Part shown: positions 44,704 to 54,727 of the stretch, one piece after another
How positions within the stretch are numbered: position 1 is the stretch's first letter
Layout: every line of letters begins with the position of its first letter
Assembly (NCBI RefSeq): GCF_000340965.1
Contig: NZ_ANAY01000007.1
Coordinates: forward strand, 124,001 to 188,000
Reading direction: 5' to 3'
Source of the DNA: Nocardiopsis kunsanensis DSM 44524
GTDB taxonomy: Bacteria; Actinomycetota; Actinomycetes; Streptosporangiales; Streptosporangiaceae
Length of the DNA: 64,000 bases
Notes under the pieces: generated by a model
Seen by the model: only the letters and a program-made list of their open reading frames with translations
Databases searched by the model: none
Told to the model about the DNA's origin: nothing
Position numbers and translations under genes: made by a program

Positions 44704-46404
44704 ATGAGCCCTTCCCCAGACGATGCACGAGCCATGACCCTGCGCTTTCGTGAGGTCGCCGAAAGAGTGGTCGACGCCCTTCTCGAAGCTTCGCCCGAAT
44801 GGGCGCTCGACGAGGGCGACACCCGCGGCGCCCACCGTCTGACCGACCACTCCGCCGAGGCCGACGTGCAGCGCACCGCGATGCTCACCGACGCCCTCGG
44901 TTCCCTCGACGAGATCGACCCCGACCTGATCCCCCCGCGCGACCTGGTCGATCTGGAGGTCCTGCGCACCAAGATCAGCGCGGATCTGTGGCACACCACC
45001 GAACTACGGCCCCACACGTGGGACCCCCTCGTGTACGCCCCGGGCGAGGCCCTGCTGCCCCTGGTCGAGCGTGAGGTCCTGCCGCTGCCCGAACGCCTGT
45101 CCGCCCTCACCTCCCGCTGTTCCGCCCTGCCCGAGCACCTGGCCACCGCACGCACCCGCCTGTCGGAAGGGCCGGGGATGCCGCGTGTGCACGTGGAGAC
45201 CGCTCTGGGGCAGCTGGCAGGGGACCGTCACCTGCTCACCCATGACGTGCCCGCTCTGGCCGGACGCGACCCCGAGGCCGGCCCTCCCCTGGAGGAGGCC
45301 GCACGCAAGGCCCTGGACGCCCTGGAGGAGCATGAGTCGTGGCTGCGCACCGAGCTGGAGTTCGCCACCGCCGACCCCCGGCTGGGAGCCCGCGACTTCG
45401 CTGCCCAGCTCTGGTACGCCCTCGACTCCGAACTCTCGCCCGAAGCCCTGCTCGTGCGGGCCGAGAGCGATCTGCTGGCCACCGAGGAGGCCATGGCCGA
45501 CGCCGCCGCCGAGTACGAGGGGCAGCCGCGCAGGCCCGGACAGGTCGCCGGGGTCCTGGCGGCCCTGGCCGACGACCACCCCGTCACCGGCCAGGATCTG
45601 CGCACCACCGGGGAGCAGGCCCTGGAACACCTGTACCGGCGCACCCGTGAGAGCGGCATCGCCACCGTGTACGAGGACCCCGTCCGTGTCGTGCCCATGC
45701 CCGAATCGCGCCGCGGCGTAGCCGTCGCCTACTGCCGGCCGCCCGGACCCCTGGACCCGAACGCGAACGAGCTGCCGACCTTCATCGCCGTCTCCCCGCC
45801 GCCCGAGGAATGGTCCGAGGAACGACGGAACTCCTTCCTGCGCGAGTACAACGGCGCCATGCTGCGCAACCTCATGGTCCACGAGGGCATGCCCGGCCAC
45901 GCGCTGCAATTGGCCCACGCCGCCCGCCACGAGGGCCCCACCCGTGTCGGCAAACTCTTCATGAGCGGCACCTTCGTCGAGGGGTGGGCGGTCCACGCGG
46001 AGGATGCCATGGCCCGGCACGGCTGGAGCGGGACCGATGACGAACAGGGCCGCCGCCAGGACCTGGCCCTGCGCCTGGTCCGGCTCAAGACCCGCCTGCG
46101 CATGATCCTCAACGCGATCCTCGACGTGCGGGTGCACACCGGCGACATCACCGAGGACGAGGCGCTGACCCTGTTGACCGAGCGCGGCCACCAGGAGGAG
46201 GGCGAAGCCGTGGGCAAGTGGCGCCGTGCCCAGCTCACCAGCGCCCAGTTGTCCACCTACTACGTCGGCCACACCGAGATGGCGGCCATCGCGCGCGACC
46301 TCGCCGAGGCCCGCCCCGAGCTGTCCGAACGCGAGCTCCACGACCTCATGCTCGCCCACGGCTCACCACCGCCGCGCCACCTGCGCACGCTCCTGGAACT
46401 GTGA
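44704..46404 (+). CDS. DUF885-family protein, predicted metallopeptidase
   Basis: About 566 residues. The key motif is VHEGMPGHALQLAH (HEGxPGH, a variant zinc site), with the distal GTFVEGWAVHAEDAM supplying a further Glu. These are the marks of DUF885, a family with the gluzincin-like fold. It has no signal peptide, so a cytoplasmic peptidase is likely. Starts ATG 44695, 44704 and 44734 are close; 44704 was chosen with low confidence. It begins 117 nt after cvnD with no obvious link to it. Confidence 0.85.
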   Translation: MSPSPDDARAMTLRFREVAERVVDALLEASPEWALDEGDTRGAHRLTDHSAEADVQRTAMLTDALGSLDEIDPDLIPPRDLVDLEVLRTKISADLWHTTELRPHTWDPLVYAPGEALLPLVEREVLPLPERLSALTSRCSALPEHLATARTRLSEGPGMPRVHVETALGQLAGDRHLLTHDVPALAGRDPEAGPPLEEAARKALDALEEHESWLRTELEFATADPRLGARDFAAQLWYALDSELSPEALLVRAESDLLATEEAMADAAAEYEGQPRRPGQVAGVLAALADDHPVTGQDLRTTGEQALEHLYRRTRESGIATVYEDPVRVVPMPESRRGVAVAYCRPPGPLDPNANELPTFIAVSPPPEEWSEERRNSFLREYNGAMLRNLMVHEGMPGHALQLAHAARHEGPTRVGKLFMSGTFVEGWAVHAEDAMARHGWSGTDDEQGRRQDLALRLVRLKTRLRMILNAILDVRVHTGDITEDEALTLLTERGHQEEGEAVGKWRRAQLTSAQLSTYYVGHTEMAAIARDLAEARPELSERELHDLMLAHGSPPPRHLRTLLEL

Positions 46405-46521
46405 GAGCGGTACCGGACGGACCGTGTGCCACGCGCCCGTCCGGTGCCGTCAGCGCCGGTACACTCCTATGCTGGATCGCAGAGCAACTGACCGGAACGG
46501 CCGACCAGAGACGGATCCACC

Positions 46522-47094
46522 ATGCGCGGTGACAACGACCCCGAAGAGGCACAGCAACAACCGCCCGGGGTCGGAACCGGCAGCCCCGACGGCTGGGAAC
46601 GCTTGTGGACCCCCCACCGCATGGCCTACATCAAGGGCGAGGGCAGGCCGACCGGTCCCGATGCCGGTCAGGACTGCCCGTTCTGCCGCGCCCCCGGACT
46701 CAGCGACCCCGAGGGACTCCTCGTCGCCCGGGGGGAGCACACCTACGCGGTGCTCAACCTCTACCCCTACAACAGCGGGCACCTGCTCGTGTGCCCCTAC
46801 CGCCACGTCTCGGAGTACACCTCGTTGACCGGCGAGGAGACCGCCGAACTCGCCCAGCTCACCCAGGACGGCATCCGTGCCCTCACCGAGGCCTACGGTC
46901 CGCACGGCTTCAACGTCGGTATGAACCTCGGTACGGTGGCCGGAGCGGGCATCGCCGCGCATCTGCACCAGCACATCGTGCCCCGCTGGGGCGGGGACAC
47001 CAACTTCATGCCCGTCATCGGGCACACCAAGGTCCTGCCCGAGATGCTGCGGCAGACGAGGGAGAAACTGGCCGAGCACTGGCCGCCGCGGTAG
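46522..47094 (+). CDS. HIT-domain protein (Ap4A-phosphorylase-like)
   Basis: 190 residues. The HIT motif is HLHQHIVPRW, with an N-terminal zinc-type pair DCPFCRAPG and TYAVLNLYPYNSGHLLVCPYRHV. The order HIT-pgsA-patA-pimA matches the mycobacterial PIM locus, where this protein is a diadenosine-tetraphosphate phosphorylase. It is the first gene of the block here, with pgsA 80 nt downstream. Confidence 0.93.
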   Translation: MRGDNDPEEAQQQPPGVGTGSPDGWERLWTPHRMAYIKGEGRPTGPDAGQDCPFCRAPGLSDPEGLLVARGEHTYAVLNLYPYNSGHLLVCPYRHVSEYTSLTGEETAELAQLTQDGIRALTEAYGPHGFNVGMNLGTVAGAGIAAHLHQHIVPRWGGDTNFMPVIGHTKVLPEMLRQTREKLAEHWPPR

Positions 47095-47174
47095 GCCAGA
47101 CCACGCCCGCGCCACCCCCGCCGGGCCCGGTTCCCCACCCAGGGACCGTTTCCACCCTACGATCGCAAGAAGAC

Positions 47175-47822
47175 ATGCTGAGAATCCTTCGCCCCATGGT
47201 CTCCCGGGTCACCGCTCCGCTCGGCCGGAGTCTGGCCCGCATCGGCCTCACGCCGAACATCGTCACCATCATCGGCGCCACGGGTGTCATCGTGAGCGCC
47301 CTGTACTTCTACCCCCGCGGCCACCTCTACGCCGGAACGGTGGTCATCACCGTCTTCGCGCTCTTCGACATGCTCGACGGAGCCGTCGCACGGGCCAAGG
47401 GCAGCGCCAGCGAGTTCGGTGCCTTCCTCGACTCCAGCGTGGACCGCATCGCCGATGCAGCGCTCTTCGCCGGGCTCATGTGGTGGTTCGTCGCCGACGG
47501 GGACGAACCCCTGCTCGCCGGGCTCACCCTCTTCTGCCTCATCAGCGGCTTCATGGTCTCCTATCTCAAGGCGCGGGCCGAGGGGCTGGGCGTCAACTGC
47601 GACGTGGGTGTGGCCGAACGGACCGAACGCCTGGTCGTGGCCCTGCTGTCCGTCGGCCTCGGCGGTCTGGGTGTGCCCTACGTGCTCGCCGGCGGACTCT
47701 GGCTCCTGGCCGGTATGAGCCTGCTGACGATCCTGCAGCGGCTCGTGGAGACCCGTACGCGCCTGGAGGCCCGCAACGGCGAGGGGCACGGAACCCAGGG
47801 CGACACCGCCCGAGAGGCCTGA
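47175..47822 (+). CDS. pgsA: phosphatidylinositol-phosphate synthase (CDP-alcohol phosphatidyltransferase)
   Basis: 215 residues. The CDP-alcohol transferase signature (DxxDGxxAR...G...D...D) reads DMLDGAVARAKGSASEFGAFLDSSVDRIAD. Six membrane helices are visible. In this synteny it makes phosphatidylinositol phosphate, the lipid on which PIMs are built. ATG 47175 is used. Confidence 0.92.
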   Translation: MLRILRPMVSRVTAPLGRSLARIGLTPNIVTIIGATGVIVSALYFYPRGHLYAGTVVITVFALFDMLDGAVARAKGSASEFGAFLDSSVDRIADAALFAGLMWWFVADGDEPLLAGLTLFCLISGFMVSYLKARAEGLGVNCDVGVAERTERLVVALLSVGLGGLGVPYVLAGGLWLLAGMSLLTILQRLVETRTRLEARNGEGHGTQGDTAREA

Positions 47823-47849
47823 ACACACGCCGAGGACGGGGAGCACGAG

Positions 47850-48827
47850 GTGGACGAACGTACGGCCGATCTGGCCTACGCCGCGGGGTGGGCGATGCTG
47901 CGCCGCTCGCCCGACCGGGCGGGGCGGGCGCTGTTCCGCAGGCTGGCCGACCGGTCGTGGTGTGCCCGTGACGGGGGCACCCGCGGACTCGAACGCAACC
48001 TGCGCCGCCTGCTCGGGCCCGCAGGAACCGATGCCCAACTGCGGGCGCTGTCCAAGGCCGGGATGCGCTCCTACATGCGCTACTTCTACGAGATGTTCCG
48101 CCTGCCCGCGATGGGGCGCGAGTACGTCCTCTCACACACCCGCGCCACCGGCGTCGACGCGCTGCAGGAGCACGTACGTTCCGGCCGCGGGGTCGTCGCG
48201 GCCCTGCCGCACATGGGCAACTGGGACCACGCCGGCGCCTGGATCACCATGCAGGGCACCCCGCTGACCACCGTGGCCCAGCGGCTGAACCCCGAGTCGC
48301 TCTTCCAACGCTTCACCGCCTACCGGGAGTCCCTGGGCATGGAGGTGCTGCCGTTGACCGGAGGGTCGGCCACCGTGGGCACCCTCGCCCGGCGCCTGCG
48401 CGAGGGCGGGCTCGTGTGCCTGCTCGCCGACCGCGACATCAACGGCACCGGGGTCGAGGTCGACTTCTTCGGGGAGAAGGCACGTATGCCCTCCGGTCCT
48501 GCGGCGCTGGCACTCAACACCGGTGCCGCGCTCATGCCGGTATCCCTCTGGTACGACGGACCGTACTGGAACATCCGCGTGCACGAGGAGATCCCCGTCG
48601 CACCCGGCCTCTCCCGTACCCACCGCATCCACGGCACCACTCAGGCGCTGGCCAGGGTCTTCGAGGGGGCCATCGCCGAACACCCCGAGGACTGGCACAT
48701 GCTGCAGACCGTTTTCAGCGCAGACCACGACGAGGACCGGGCCCGCCGCCGCGAGCGGGAGAACAGGGCGATGCTCCGGGCCCTCGCACCCGACCGGGGC
48801 CGCGAGCACGCAGGGCGGTCCGGGTGA
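47850..48827 (+). CDS. PIM acyltransferase-like protein (PatA family)
   Basis: 325 residues from GTG 47850. The acyltransferase motif H-x4-D is PHMGNWDHAG. Other family segments are SGRGVVAALPHMGNWDHAGAWI, GGLVCLLADRDINGTGVEVDFFGEKARMPSGPAALALNTGA and ESLFQRFTAYRESLGMEVLPLTGG. It is an LPS-type lauroyl-transferase relative that acylates PIM mannose in Mycobacterium. It overlaps pimA by GTGA, so the two are translationally coupled. Confidence 0.9.
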   Translation: MDERTADLAYAAGWAMLRRSPDRAGRALFRRLADRSWCARDGGTRGLERNLRRLLGPAGTDAQLRALSKAGMRSYMRYFYEMFRLPAMGREYVLSHTRATGVDALQEHVRSGRGVVAALPHMGNWDHAGAWITMQGTPLTTVAQRLNPESLFQRFTAYRESLGMEVLPLTGGSATVGTLARRLREGGLVCLLADRDINGTGVEVDFFGEKARMPSGPAALALNTGAALMPVSLWYDGPYWNIRVHEEIPVAPGLSRTHRIHGTTQALARVFEGAIAEHPEDWHMLQTVFSADHDEDRARRRERENRAMLRALAPDRGREHAGRSG

Positions 48828-50107
48828 GTCTGCGGATCGGTCTGGTCTGCCCCTACGCCTGGGACGTGCCCGGAGGGGTCCAGCAGCACGTGGGCGACCT
48901 GGCGCGGGCACTGGCCGCCACGGGCCACCACGTGTCCGTGCTCGCCCCCGTCGGCGACCCCGGCGCCGACCTTCCCGAGTACCTGGTGCCGGCCGGCCGT
49001 CCCGTTCCGGTTCCCTACAACGGGTCGGTGGCCCGGCTCAGTTTCGGACCGCGCACCGTACGGAGGGTACGGCGCTGGATCGCCACCGGCGATTTCGACC
49101 TCCTGCACATCCACGAACCCTCCGCGCCCAGTACCTCGTTGCTGGCCTGTTGGGCCGCCGAAGGGCCCATGGTGGCCACCTTCCACACCGCCAACCCGCG
49201 TTCACGGGCGATGGCGGCCGGTTCGGGCGCACTGCGCTCGGCCATGGAGAAGATCCACGGGCGCATCGCCGTCTCCCAGGCGGCCCGCCGCACACTGGTC
49301 GAACACATCGGCGGTGATGCCGTGCTCATCCCCAACGGGGTGGACACGGCCGCCTTCGCCGAGGCCGAGCCGCTCCCGGGGTGGCCCGGGCCGGGCGGTG
49401 CCCTGGGTTTCCTCGGCCGGGTCGACGAGCCCCGCAAGGGTCTGGCCACCCTCATGGAGGCCTTCACCCTCCTGGCCCCCGACCACCCCGGGCTCCGGGT
49501 GCTGGTCGCGGGACCCGGCGATCCCGGGCCCGCACTGGAAGCGGTCCCCGAACACCTGCGCGAGAAGGTCGTGTGTCTGGGGCGGTTGGACGAGACCGAC
49601 CGTGTGCGCGCCTTCCACTCCGCGGACCTCTTCTGCGCCCCGAACCTGGGCGGGGAGAGCTTCGGCATGGTCCTGACCGAGGCGATGGCGGCGGGGGCCA
49701 CGATCGCCGCCAGTGACATCCCCGCGTTCGAGGCCGTGCTCGACGGCGGGCGTGCCGGACAGCTGTTCGCGACGGGCGACGCGGCCGACCTCGCCCGACG
49801 GGCCGCCGACCTGCTGGCCGCCCCCGAGCGCCGAGCACGTCTGGCCGAGGCCGCCCGAGAGGCGGCCCTGCCCTACGACTGGGGCACCGTGGCCGCCGAC
49901 GTGGTGCGGGTGTACGAGACCGTGCTGCACGGCGAGGGACCGGAGGGCCGGGACAGGGTCCGTGTCGCCTCCGGTCCGAGCCCGGCCGCACTGCTCCGGC
50001 GCGGTGCGGGCCCCAGGCCCGGTACCCCCCGCCGGGGCCGGGCCGGTGCCGGACGAGGACGGCGCGGCCCCTACGGGCGCGCCGGGGGACGGGGTGAGCG
50101 TTTCTGA
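48824..50107 (+). CDS. pimA: phosphatidylinositol mannosyltransferase with Arg/Gly-rich tail
   Basis: 427 residues from GTG 48824. It is a GT4 (GT-B) glycosyltransferase: RIGLVCPYAWDVPGGVQQHVGDLA at the start, then IHGRIAVSQAARRTLVEHIGGDAVLIPNGVDTAAF, and the donor-site region FLGRVDEPRKGLATLMEAF and APNLGGESFGMVLTEAMAAG. It transfers the first mannose from GDP-mannose to phosphatidylinositol at the inner face of the membrane. The last about 60 residues form a low-complexity Arg/Gly/Pro tail not usual in PimA. Confidence 0.93.
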   Translation: MSLRIGLVCPYAWDVPGGVQQHVGDLARALAATGHHVSVLAPVGDPGADLPEYLVPAGRPVPVPYNGSVARLSFGPRTVRRVRRWIATGDFDLLHIHEPSAPSTSLLACWAAEGPMVATFHTANPRSRAMAAGSGALRSAMEKIHGRIAVSQAARRTLVEHIGGDAVLIPNGVDTAAFAEAEPLPGWPGPGGALGFLGRVDEPRKGLATLMEAFTLLAPDHPGLRVLVAGPGDPGPALEAVPEHLREKVVCLGRLDETDRVRAFHSADLFCAPNLGGESFGMVLTEAMAAGATIAASDIPAFEAVLDGGRAGQLFATGDAADLARRAADLLAAPERRARLAEAAREAALPYDWGTVAADVVRVYETVLHGEGPEGRDRVRVASGPSPAALLRRGAGPRPGTPRRGRAGAGRGRRGPYGRAGGRGERF

Positions 50108-50133
50108 GCGGGGACACCGCACTCCTGGCCCTG

Positions 50134-50721
50134 GTGGCCGTGCTGACGCTCGCCCTGGTACTCACCGGTTTCTATCTCTCCTGGCGGATCACCCGCTTGG
50201 ACCGGCTCCACCACCGGGTCGAGACCTCCTGGGCCGCCTTGGACGCCGCGCTGCTGCGGCGCGGCGCGGCCGTGTTCGCCCTGGTGGCCGCCGACGTGCT
50301 CGACCGGCAGGCCTCCCGGGACCTGGCCGGGGCCGCCACCGCAGCGCGACGGGCGTCCCCGGACGAACGCGAGTTCCTGGAGAGCCGTCTGTCGCACGTG
50401 GTGCGTACGGAGCTGGAACGCTCCGACCTGCCCGTACAGGCCGTTTCCTCGGTCGAGGAGATCACCGAGGCGGCCAAGGGGGTGCACATGGCCCGCACCT
50501 TCCACAACGACGCCGTCGCCGAGACACGTCGGGCCCGGCGTTCGCGGCTGGTGCGCGGTCTGTACCTGGCGGGGCACGCGACCCTGCCTGAATTCTTCGA
50601 TATGGACGACCACCCGCCCCGCCCCGACGGTCTCCGGTACCGGCCGGCACCGCACCCGGAGAAGGGTGTTACTGGCAGAAATGCCGAACCGGACGACAAC
50701 GGTGGCAGAACGGGTGACTAG
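50134..50721 (+). CDS. LemA-like single-pass membrane protein
   Basis: About 195 residues; GTG 50134 is the best available start after an in-frame stop at 50095, but no good RBS precedes it. One membrane helix (AVLTLALVLTGFYLSWRI) is followed by RLDRLHHRVETSWAALDAALLRRGAAVFALVAADVL, the LemA-type tripartite helix pattern. It occupies the slot held by a membrane protein between pimA and pdxS in related genomes. The function is unknown. Confidence 0.75.
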   Translation: MAVLTLALVLTGFYLSWRITRLDRLHHRVETSWAALDAALLRRGAAVFALVAADVLDRQASRDLAGAATAARRASPDEREFLESRLSHVVRTELERSDLPVQAVSSVEEITEAAKGVHMARTFHNDAVAETRRARRSRLVRGLYLAGHATLPEFFDMDDHPPRPDGLRYRPAPHPEKGVTGRNAEPDDNGGRTGD

Positions 50722-50808
50722 TGTGGACCGCTGGTAGACCCGGGACCGGGCCACGAGGTGGACCCGTGTGTTTGCCCGGGCCCACTGTCGACGAAGAGAC
50801 GGGATCCC

Positions 50809-51726
50809 ATGACCGTGGCCGAGAACGCAACCAACACGACCGGAGACGCCCCCGACACCCGGAGCGCCGGGCGGGGCATGGCGGAGCAGCTCAGGAACGG
50901 CGTCATCATGGACGTGGTCACCCCTGAGCAGGCCCGTATCGCTGAGGACGCCGGGGCAGTGGCCGTGATGGCCCTCGAGCGCGTGCCCGCCGACATCCGC
51001 AAGGACGGCGGTGTCGTCAGGATGTCCGACCCCGACATGATCGACGGCATCGTCTCGGCGGTCTCCGTCCCGGTCATGGCCAAGGCCCGCATCGGCCATT
51101 TCGTCGAGGCCCAGGTCCTGGAGTCCCTCGGTGTCGACTTCGTCGACGAGTCCGAGGTCCTCACCCCCGCCGACGAGGTCAACCACATCGACAAGTGGGC
51201 CTTCACCGTGCCCTTCGTCTGCGGGGCCACCAACCTCGGAGAGGCCCTGCGCCGCATCGCCGAGGGCGCTGCCATGATCCGCTCCAAGGGCGAGGCCGGT
51301 ACCGGCAACGTCGTGGAGGCCACCCGGCACATGCGCGCCATCAGCTCCGACATCAGGCGCCTGGGCACCCTCGACGCGGCCGAGCTCTTCGGGGCCGCCA
51401 AGGAGCTGCGTGCCCCGCACCACCTGGTCGCCGAGGTCGCCCGCACCGGCCGACTGCCCGTGCCCCTGTTCTCCGCCGGAGGAGTGGCCACCCCGGCCGA
51501 CGCCGCGCTCATGCGCAGGCTCGGCGCGGAGAGTGTCTTCGTCGGGTCGGGCATCTTCAAGTCCGGTGACCCCGCCAAGCGCGCCGACGCCATCGTGCAG
51601 GCCACACGCAACTACGAGGACCCCGCCGTCATCGCCCGTGTCTCCCGCGGCCTGGGCGATGCGATGGTCGGGATCAACGTCGAGGAGCTGCCCGAGACCG
51701 AGCGTTACGCCGGTCGCGGCTGGTGA
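50809..51726 (+). CDS. pdxS: pyridoxal 5'-phosphate synthase subunit
   Basis: 305 residues. It is the TIM-barrel synthase subunit that condenses ribose 5-phosphate and glyceraldehyde 3-phosphate with PdxT-supplied ammonia to make PLP. Markers are [97 protein letters not shown] and [15 protein letters not shown] 50809 follows GAAGAGACGGG. The glutaminase partner pdxT is not next to it. Confidence 0.97.
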   Translation: MTVAENATNTTGDAPDTRSAGRGMAEQLRNGVIMDVVTPEQARIAEDAGAVAVMALERVPADIRKDGGVVRMSDPDMIDGIVSAVSVPVMAKARIGHFVEAQVLESLGVDFVDESEVLTPADEVNHIDKWAFTVPFVCGATNLGEALRRIAEGAAMIRSKGEAGTGNVVEATRHMRAISSDIRRLGTLDAAELFGAAKELRAPHHLVAEVARTGRLPVPLFSAGGVATPADAALMRRLGAESVFVGSGIFKSGDPAKRADAIVQATRNYEDPAVIARVSRGLGDAMVGINVEELPETERYAGRGW

Positions 51727-52054
51727 GGACAGCGGCCCCGGGCCCCGCACCGCCGGTGTGAGGGGCGGACCGCCGGTCCGGGGCGCTCCGGCCCTCGGCC
51801 ACGGTCGGTCCGAGCCGCTGCCCGGGGGCACCGGGGTACCGGTTCCCGGCACCCGAGCCGGAATGATCCTCCCGGCCGGCCGCGTTGCCCGGGGGGCCCA
51901 GGTGCCGCTGTGCTCGACCGCCTCATCACCGTGGCAGGGCCCGGTAGGATCGTCTGTGACAGCAGGACGCCCCGAGGGCGACGTCCTGCCACCCCGTACC
52001 CACCGGCGACGCGCGCGTGCACCGCCTCTTCGTCGACATCGCGAAAGGACATCC

Positions 52055-52801
52055 ATGGCCGGCCACTCCAAGTGGGCCACCACCAAGCACAAAAAAGCCG
52101 TCATCGACGCCAAACGCGGCAAGCTCTTCGCCAAACTGGTCAAGAACATCGAGGTGTCGGCCCGGACCGGCGGCGGGGACCCGGACGGCAACCCGACGCT
52201 CTACGACGCCATGCAGAAGGCGCGCAAGAACTCGGTGCCGGCCGACAACATCGAGCGTGCCCGCAAGCGGGGATCGGGTGAGGAAGCCGGCGGAGCCGAG
52301 TGGCAGACCATCCTGTACGAGGGTTACGCCCCCGGCGGTGTCGCGATGCTCGTCGAGTGCCTCACGGACAACCGCAACCGCGCCGCCTCCGACGTCCGCA
52401 CGGCCGTGAACCGCAACGGCGGCAACATGGGCGATGCCGGCTCGGTCTCCTACCTGTTCGCCCGCAAGGGCGTCGTCATCGTCCCCAAGGAGAAGACCAC
52501 CGAGGACGACGTGACCCTTGCCGTGGTGGAAGCCGGCGGCGAGGAGATCCGTGACCGGGGGGAGTACTTCGAGGTCGTCTCCGAGCCCGGTGACCTGGTC
52601 GACGTGCGCACCGCTGTACAGGAGGCCGGCATCGAGTACGACTCCGCCGACACCAACTGGGTCCCGAGCGTCGAGGTCCCCCTCGATGCCGAGACGGCCG
52701 AGAAGGTCCTGCGGGTCGTCGACGCCCTCGAGGACGCCGACGACGTGCAGAACGTCTTCACCAACGCCGACTTCCCGGCCGAGGTCCTGGCCGAGCAGTG
52801 A
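52055..52801 (+). CDS. yebC: YebC/PmpR-family DNA-binding protein
   Basis: 248 residues with the family start [37 protein letters not shown] and the later [22 protein letters not shown]. YebC-family proteins bind DNA as regulators, and some members assist translation of proline runs. AAAGGA lies just before ATG 52055. It sits between pdxS and the ruvCAB block, as in Streptomyces and Mycobacterium. Confidence 0.96.
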   Translation: MAGHSKWATTKHKKAVIDAKRGKLFAKLVKNIEVSARTGGGDPDGNPTLYDAMQKARKNSVPADNIERARKRGSGEEAGGAEWQTILYEGYAPGGVAMLVECLTDNRNRAASDVRTAVNRNGGNMGDAGSVSYLFARKGVVIVPKEKTTEDDVTLAVVEAGGEEIRDRGEYFEVVSEPGDLVDVRTAVQEAGIEYDSADTNWVPSVEVPLDAETAEKVLRVVDALEDADDVQNVFTNADFPAEVLAEQ

Positions 52802-52978
52802 TGCGGACGGCGGTGTTCCGGACGGCGGCGGCCCGGACGGCCCGAGGGGCACCGTCCTGTGCTGTCGACGGGTAGGTCACCGACGGTGCACACGCGGTCG
52901 GTACGATGAGGGGTGATCCGTCCACATGCGATGCCCCCGTGTGGAGCCCCTACCCTGACGAACGACGAGGACCGGACC

Positions 52979-53440
52979 ATGAGCAATCCCCCCGAGCAGC
53001 CCTACGACCCGTCCCAGTACTACGGTCAGCAGCCCCAGCAGCCGTACTACAGCGGCGGTTACGGTGCCCAGGGGTACCAGCAGGGCCCCACCGCCGGTCC
53101 CGGCGGGATGGCCCCGCACCAGTCCGCCTCCGGCACCCGTCCCGGTTTCTTCGGCTCGCTCTTCGATTTCTCCTTCAAGAGCTTCGTCACCAGCCGAGTG
53201 ATCCCGGTCGTGTGGATCCTGTGGCTGGTGGCCATCGGCTTCGGAACCCTGACCGGTGTGATCGGTTCCTTCCTCGCGATGGGCGATGAAGCCGGGTTCC
53301 TCGGGTTCTTCATGCTGATCCTGACGCTGATCAGTGGCGCCATGGGCGTGCTCTTCTCGCGCATCGTCATGGAGGTGCTCATCGTGCTCTTCCGCATCAG
53401 TGAGGACCTCACCGCCATCCGCAGCCGCGGCGGAATGTAG
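52979..53440 (+). CDS. DUF4282-family membrane protein
   Basis: 153 residues from ATG 52979 (GAGGA upstream). A Pro/Gln/Tyr/Gly-rich cytoplasmic head precedes two to three hydrophobic segments (VWILWLVAIGFGTLTGVIGSFLAM, FLGFFMLILTLISGAMGVLFSRIVMEVLIVLFRI), which match DUF4282. The end SEDLTAIRSR is typical. The role is unknown. It lies 177 nt after yebC and is convergent with the PPOX gene. Confidence 0.85.
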   Translation: MSNPPEQPYDPSQYYGQQPQQPYYSGGYGAQGYQQGPTAGPGGMAPHQSASGTRPGFFGSLFDFSFKSFVTSRVIPVVWILWLVAIGFGTLTGVIGSFLAMGDEAGFLGFFMLILTLISGAMGVLFSRIVMEVLIVLFRISEDLTAIRSRGGM

Positions 53441-53529
53441 GAACACCCGGCCGGCAACACAGCGAGCCCGACGGTGTGTCCGCGAGGGACCACCGGCGGG
53501 CTCCGTGCTGCCCGGGCTCCGCGGTGGGA

Positions 53530-53955
53530 TCAGGCGATCATGTCCATCTCGGCGATGACCTTGGTCGGACGGACCCGCACGACCATCGCCCCGGGCGCGC
53601 CGTTGCGCCGGCCGAACTCCTCGGCACGCTCGCTGCCCATGTACCGTGCCGCGATGGCCGTGGCCGTGCGCAGCAGTTCCGACGGCTCCTCCGACAGCTG
53701 CGCCTCCCCCTGGACCTGGACGAACGCGAACGGGGGCTCCTCCAGGTCCACGCTCAGCGCCACTCGGGGATCACGCGCCAAGGAGCGCCCCTTGGCGGTG
53801 CGCACGCCCGTGTTGAAGACCAGGTCGTCCCCGTCGAGGACGAACCAGATCGGAGCCACCAGAGGGTGGCCTCCGGAGGAGGTGTAGGCGACCTTGGCGG
53901 TGCGTGTGCCGTGCAGGAGGAAGTCCCGGATCTCCCGGTCGTCGAGTGAGCTCAT
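53530..53955 (-). CDS. PPOX-class F420-dependent oxidoreductase
   Basis: 141 residues. It has the split-barrel PPOX fold: RDFLLHGTRTAKVAYTSSGGHPLVAPIWFVLDGDDLVFNTGVRTAKGRSLARDPRVALSVDLEEPPFAFVQVQGEAQL. The actinobacterial members mostly bind F420 or flavin. It faces away from ruvC and towards DUF4282. The substrate is unknown. Confidence 0.9.
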   Translation of the reverse strand: MSSLDDREIRDFLLHGTRTAKVAYTSSGGHPLVAPIWFVLDGDDLVFNTGVRTAKGRSLARDPRVALSVDLEEPPFAFVQVQGEAQLSEEPSELLRTATAIAARYMGSERAEEFGRRNGAPGAMVVRVRPTKVIAEMDMIA

Positions 53956-54129
53956 GGCCCCATGCTGACGCGCACCGGCCCCGGCCGGGGCCCCGACACG
54001 CGGCCCCGGCCTCCCGCACCGAGCGGCGTGTGCCCGACGGATGTCCGTGCCGGTCGCTAGGGTGGCCCCGTCGACAGTGAGCCCGGGCTAGGGTGGTCTG
54101 CGAACTGGCGTTCGAGAGAGGTGGGGCGT

Positions 54130-54678
54130 GTGCGTGTGGTGGGGATCGACCCCGGACTGACACGGTGCGGTGTCGGTGCCGTGGAGGGCTCCATCGGCCG
54201 CTCCCTGAAACTGCTCGGTGCCGACGCCGTCCGTACCGGTCCCGAAACGGAACTGCCCGAGCGCCTCGTCGCGATCGAACGCGGTATCGACGCCTGGATC
54301 GACGAACACCGACCCGATGCCGTGGCCGTCGAGCGCGTCTTCGCCCAGCACAACCTCAGCACGGTCATGGGAACTGCCCAGGCCAGCGGCATCGCGCTGG
54401 TCTGCGCCGCCCGCCGGGGCCTTCCCGTGGTACTGCACACCCCCAGCGAGGCCAAGGCCGCCATCACCGGGAACGGGCGTGCGGACAAGAAACAGATGGG
54501 CACCATGGTCGCGCGTATCCTCGGACTCGACACACCGCCCAGGCCCGCCGACGCCGCCGACGCGGTCGCCCTGGCCATCTGCCACATCTGGCGGGGCGGG
54601 GCCAAGGCCCGGGTCGCCCAGGCACAACAGGACTTCGCGCGCAAGGTCGAACTGGCCCGCCGCGCGCGGCGCAGCTGA
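54130..54678 (+). CDS. ruvC: Holliday junction resolvase
   Basis: 182 residues. The start GTG 54130 (MRVVGIDPGLTRCG) is preferred over GTG 54121 because GAGGTGGGG precedes it and the protein begins like other RuvC. Catalytic acidic residues lie in GIDPGL, AVERVF and DAADAVALAICH. It resolves Holliday junctions with RuvAB and is the first gene of ruvCAB. Confidence 0.96.
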   Translation: MRVVGIDPGLTRCGVGAVEGSIGRSLKLLGADAVRTGPETELPERLVAIERGIDAWIDEHRPDAVAVERVFAQHNLSTVMGTAQASGIALVCAARRGLPVVLHTPSEAKAAITGNGRADKKQMGTMVARILGLDTPPRPADAADAVALAICHIWRGGAKARVAQAQQDFARKVELARRARRS

Positions 54679-54727
54679 CCCCCGCTCCCAGGAAGGAGAC
54701 GGGCGCCTCCACGGCGCCCTGCACCAG

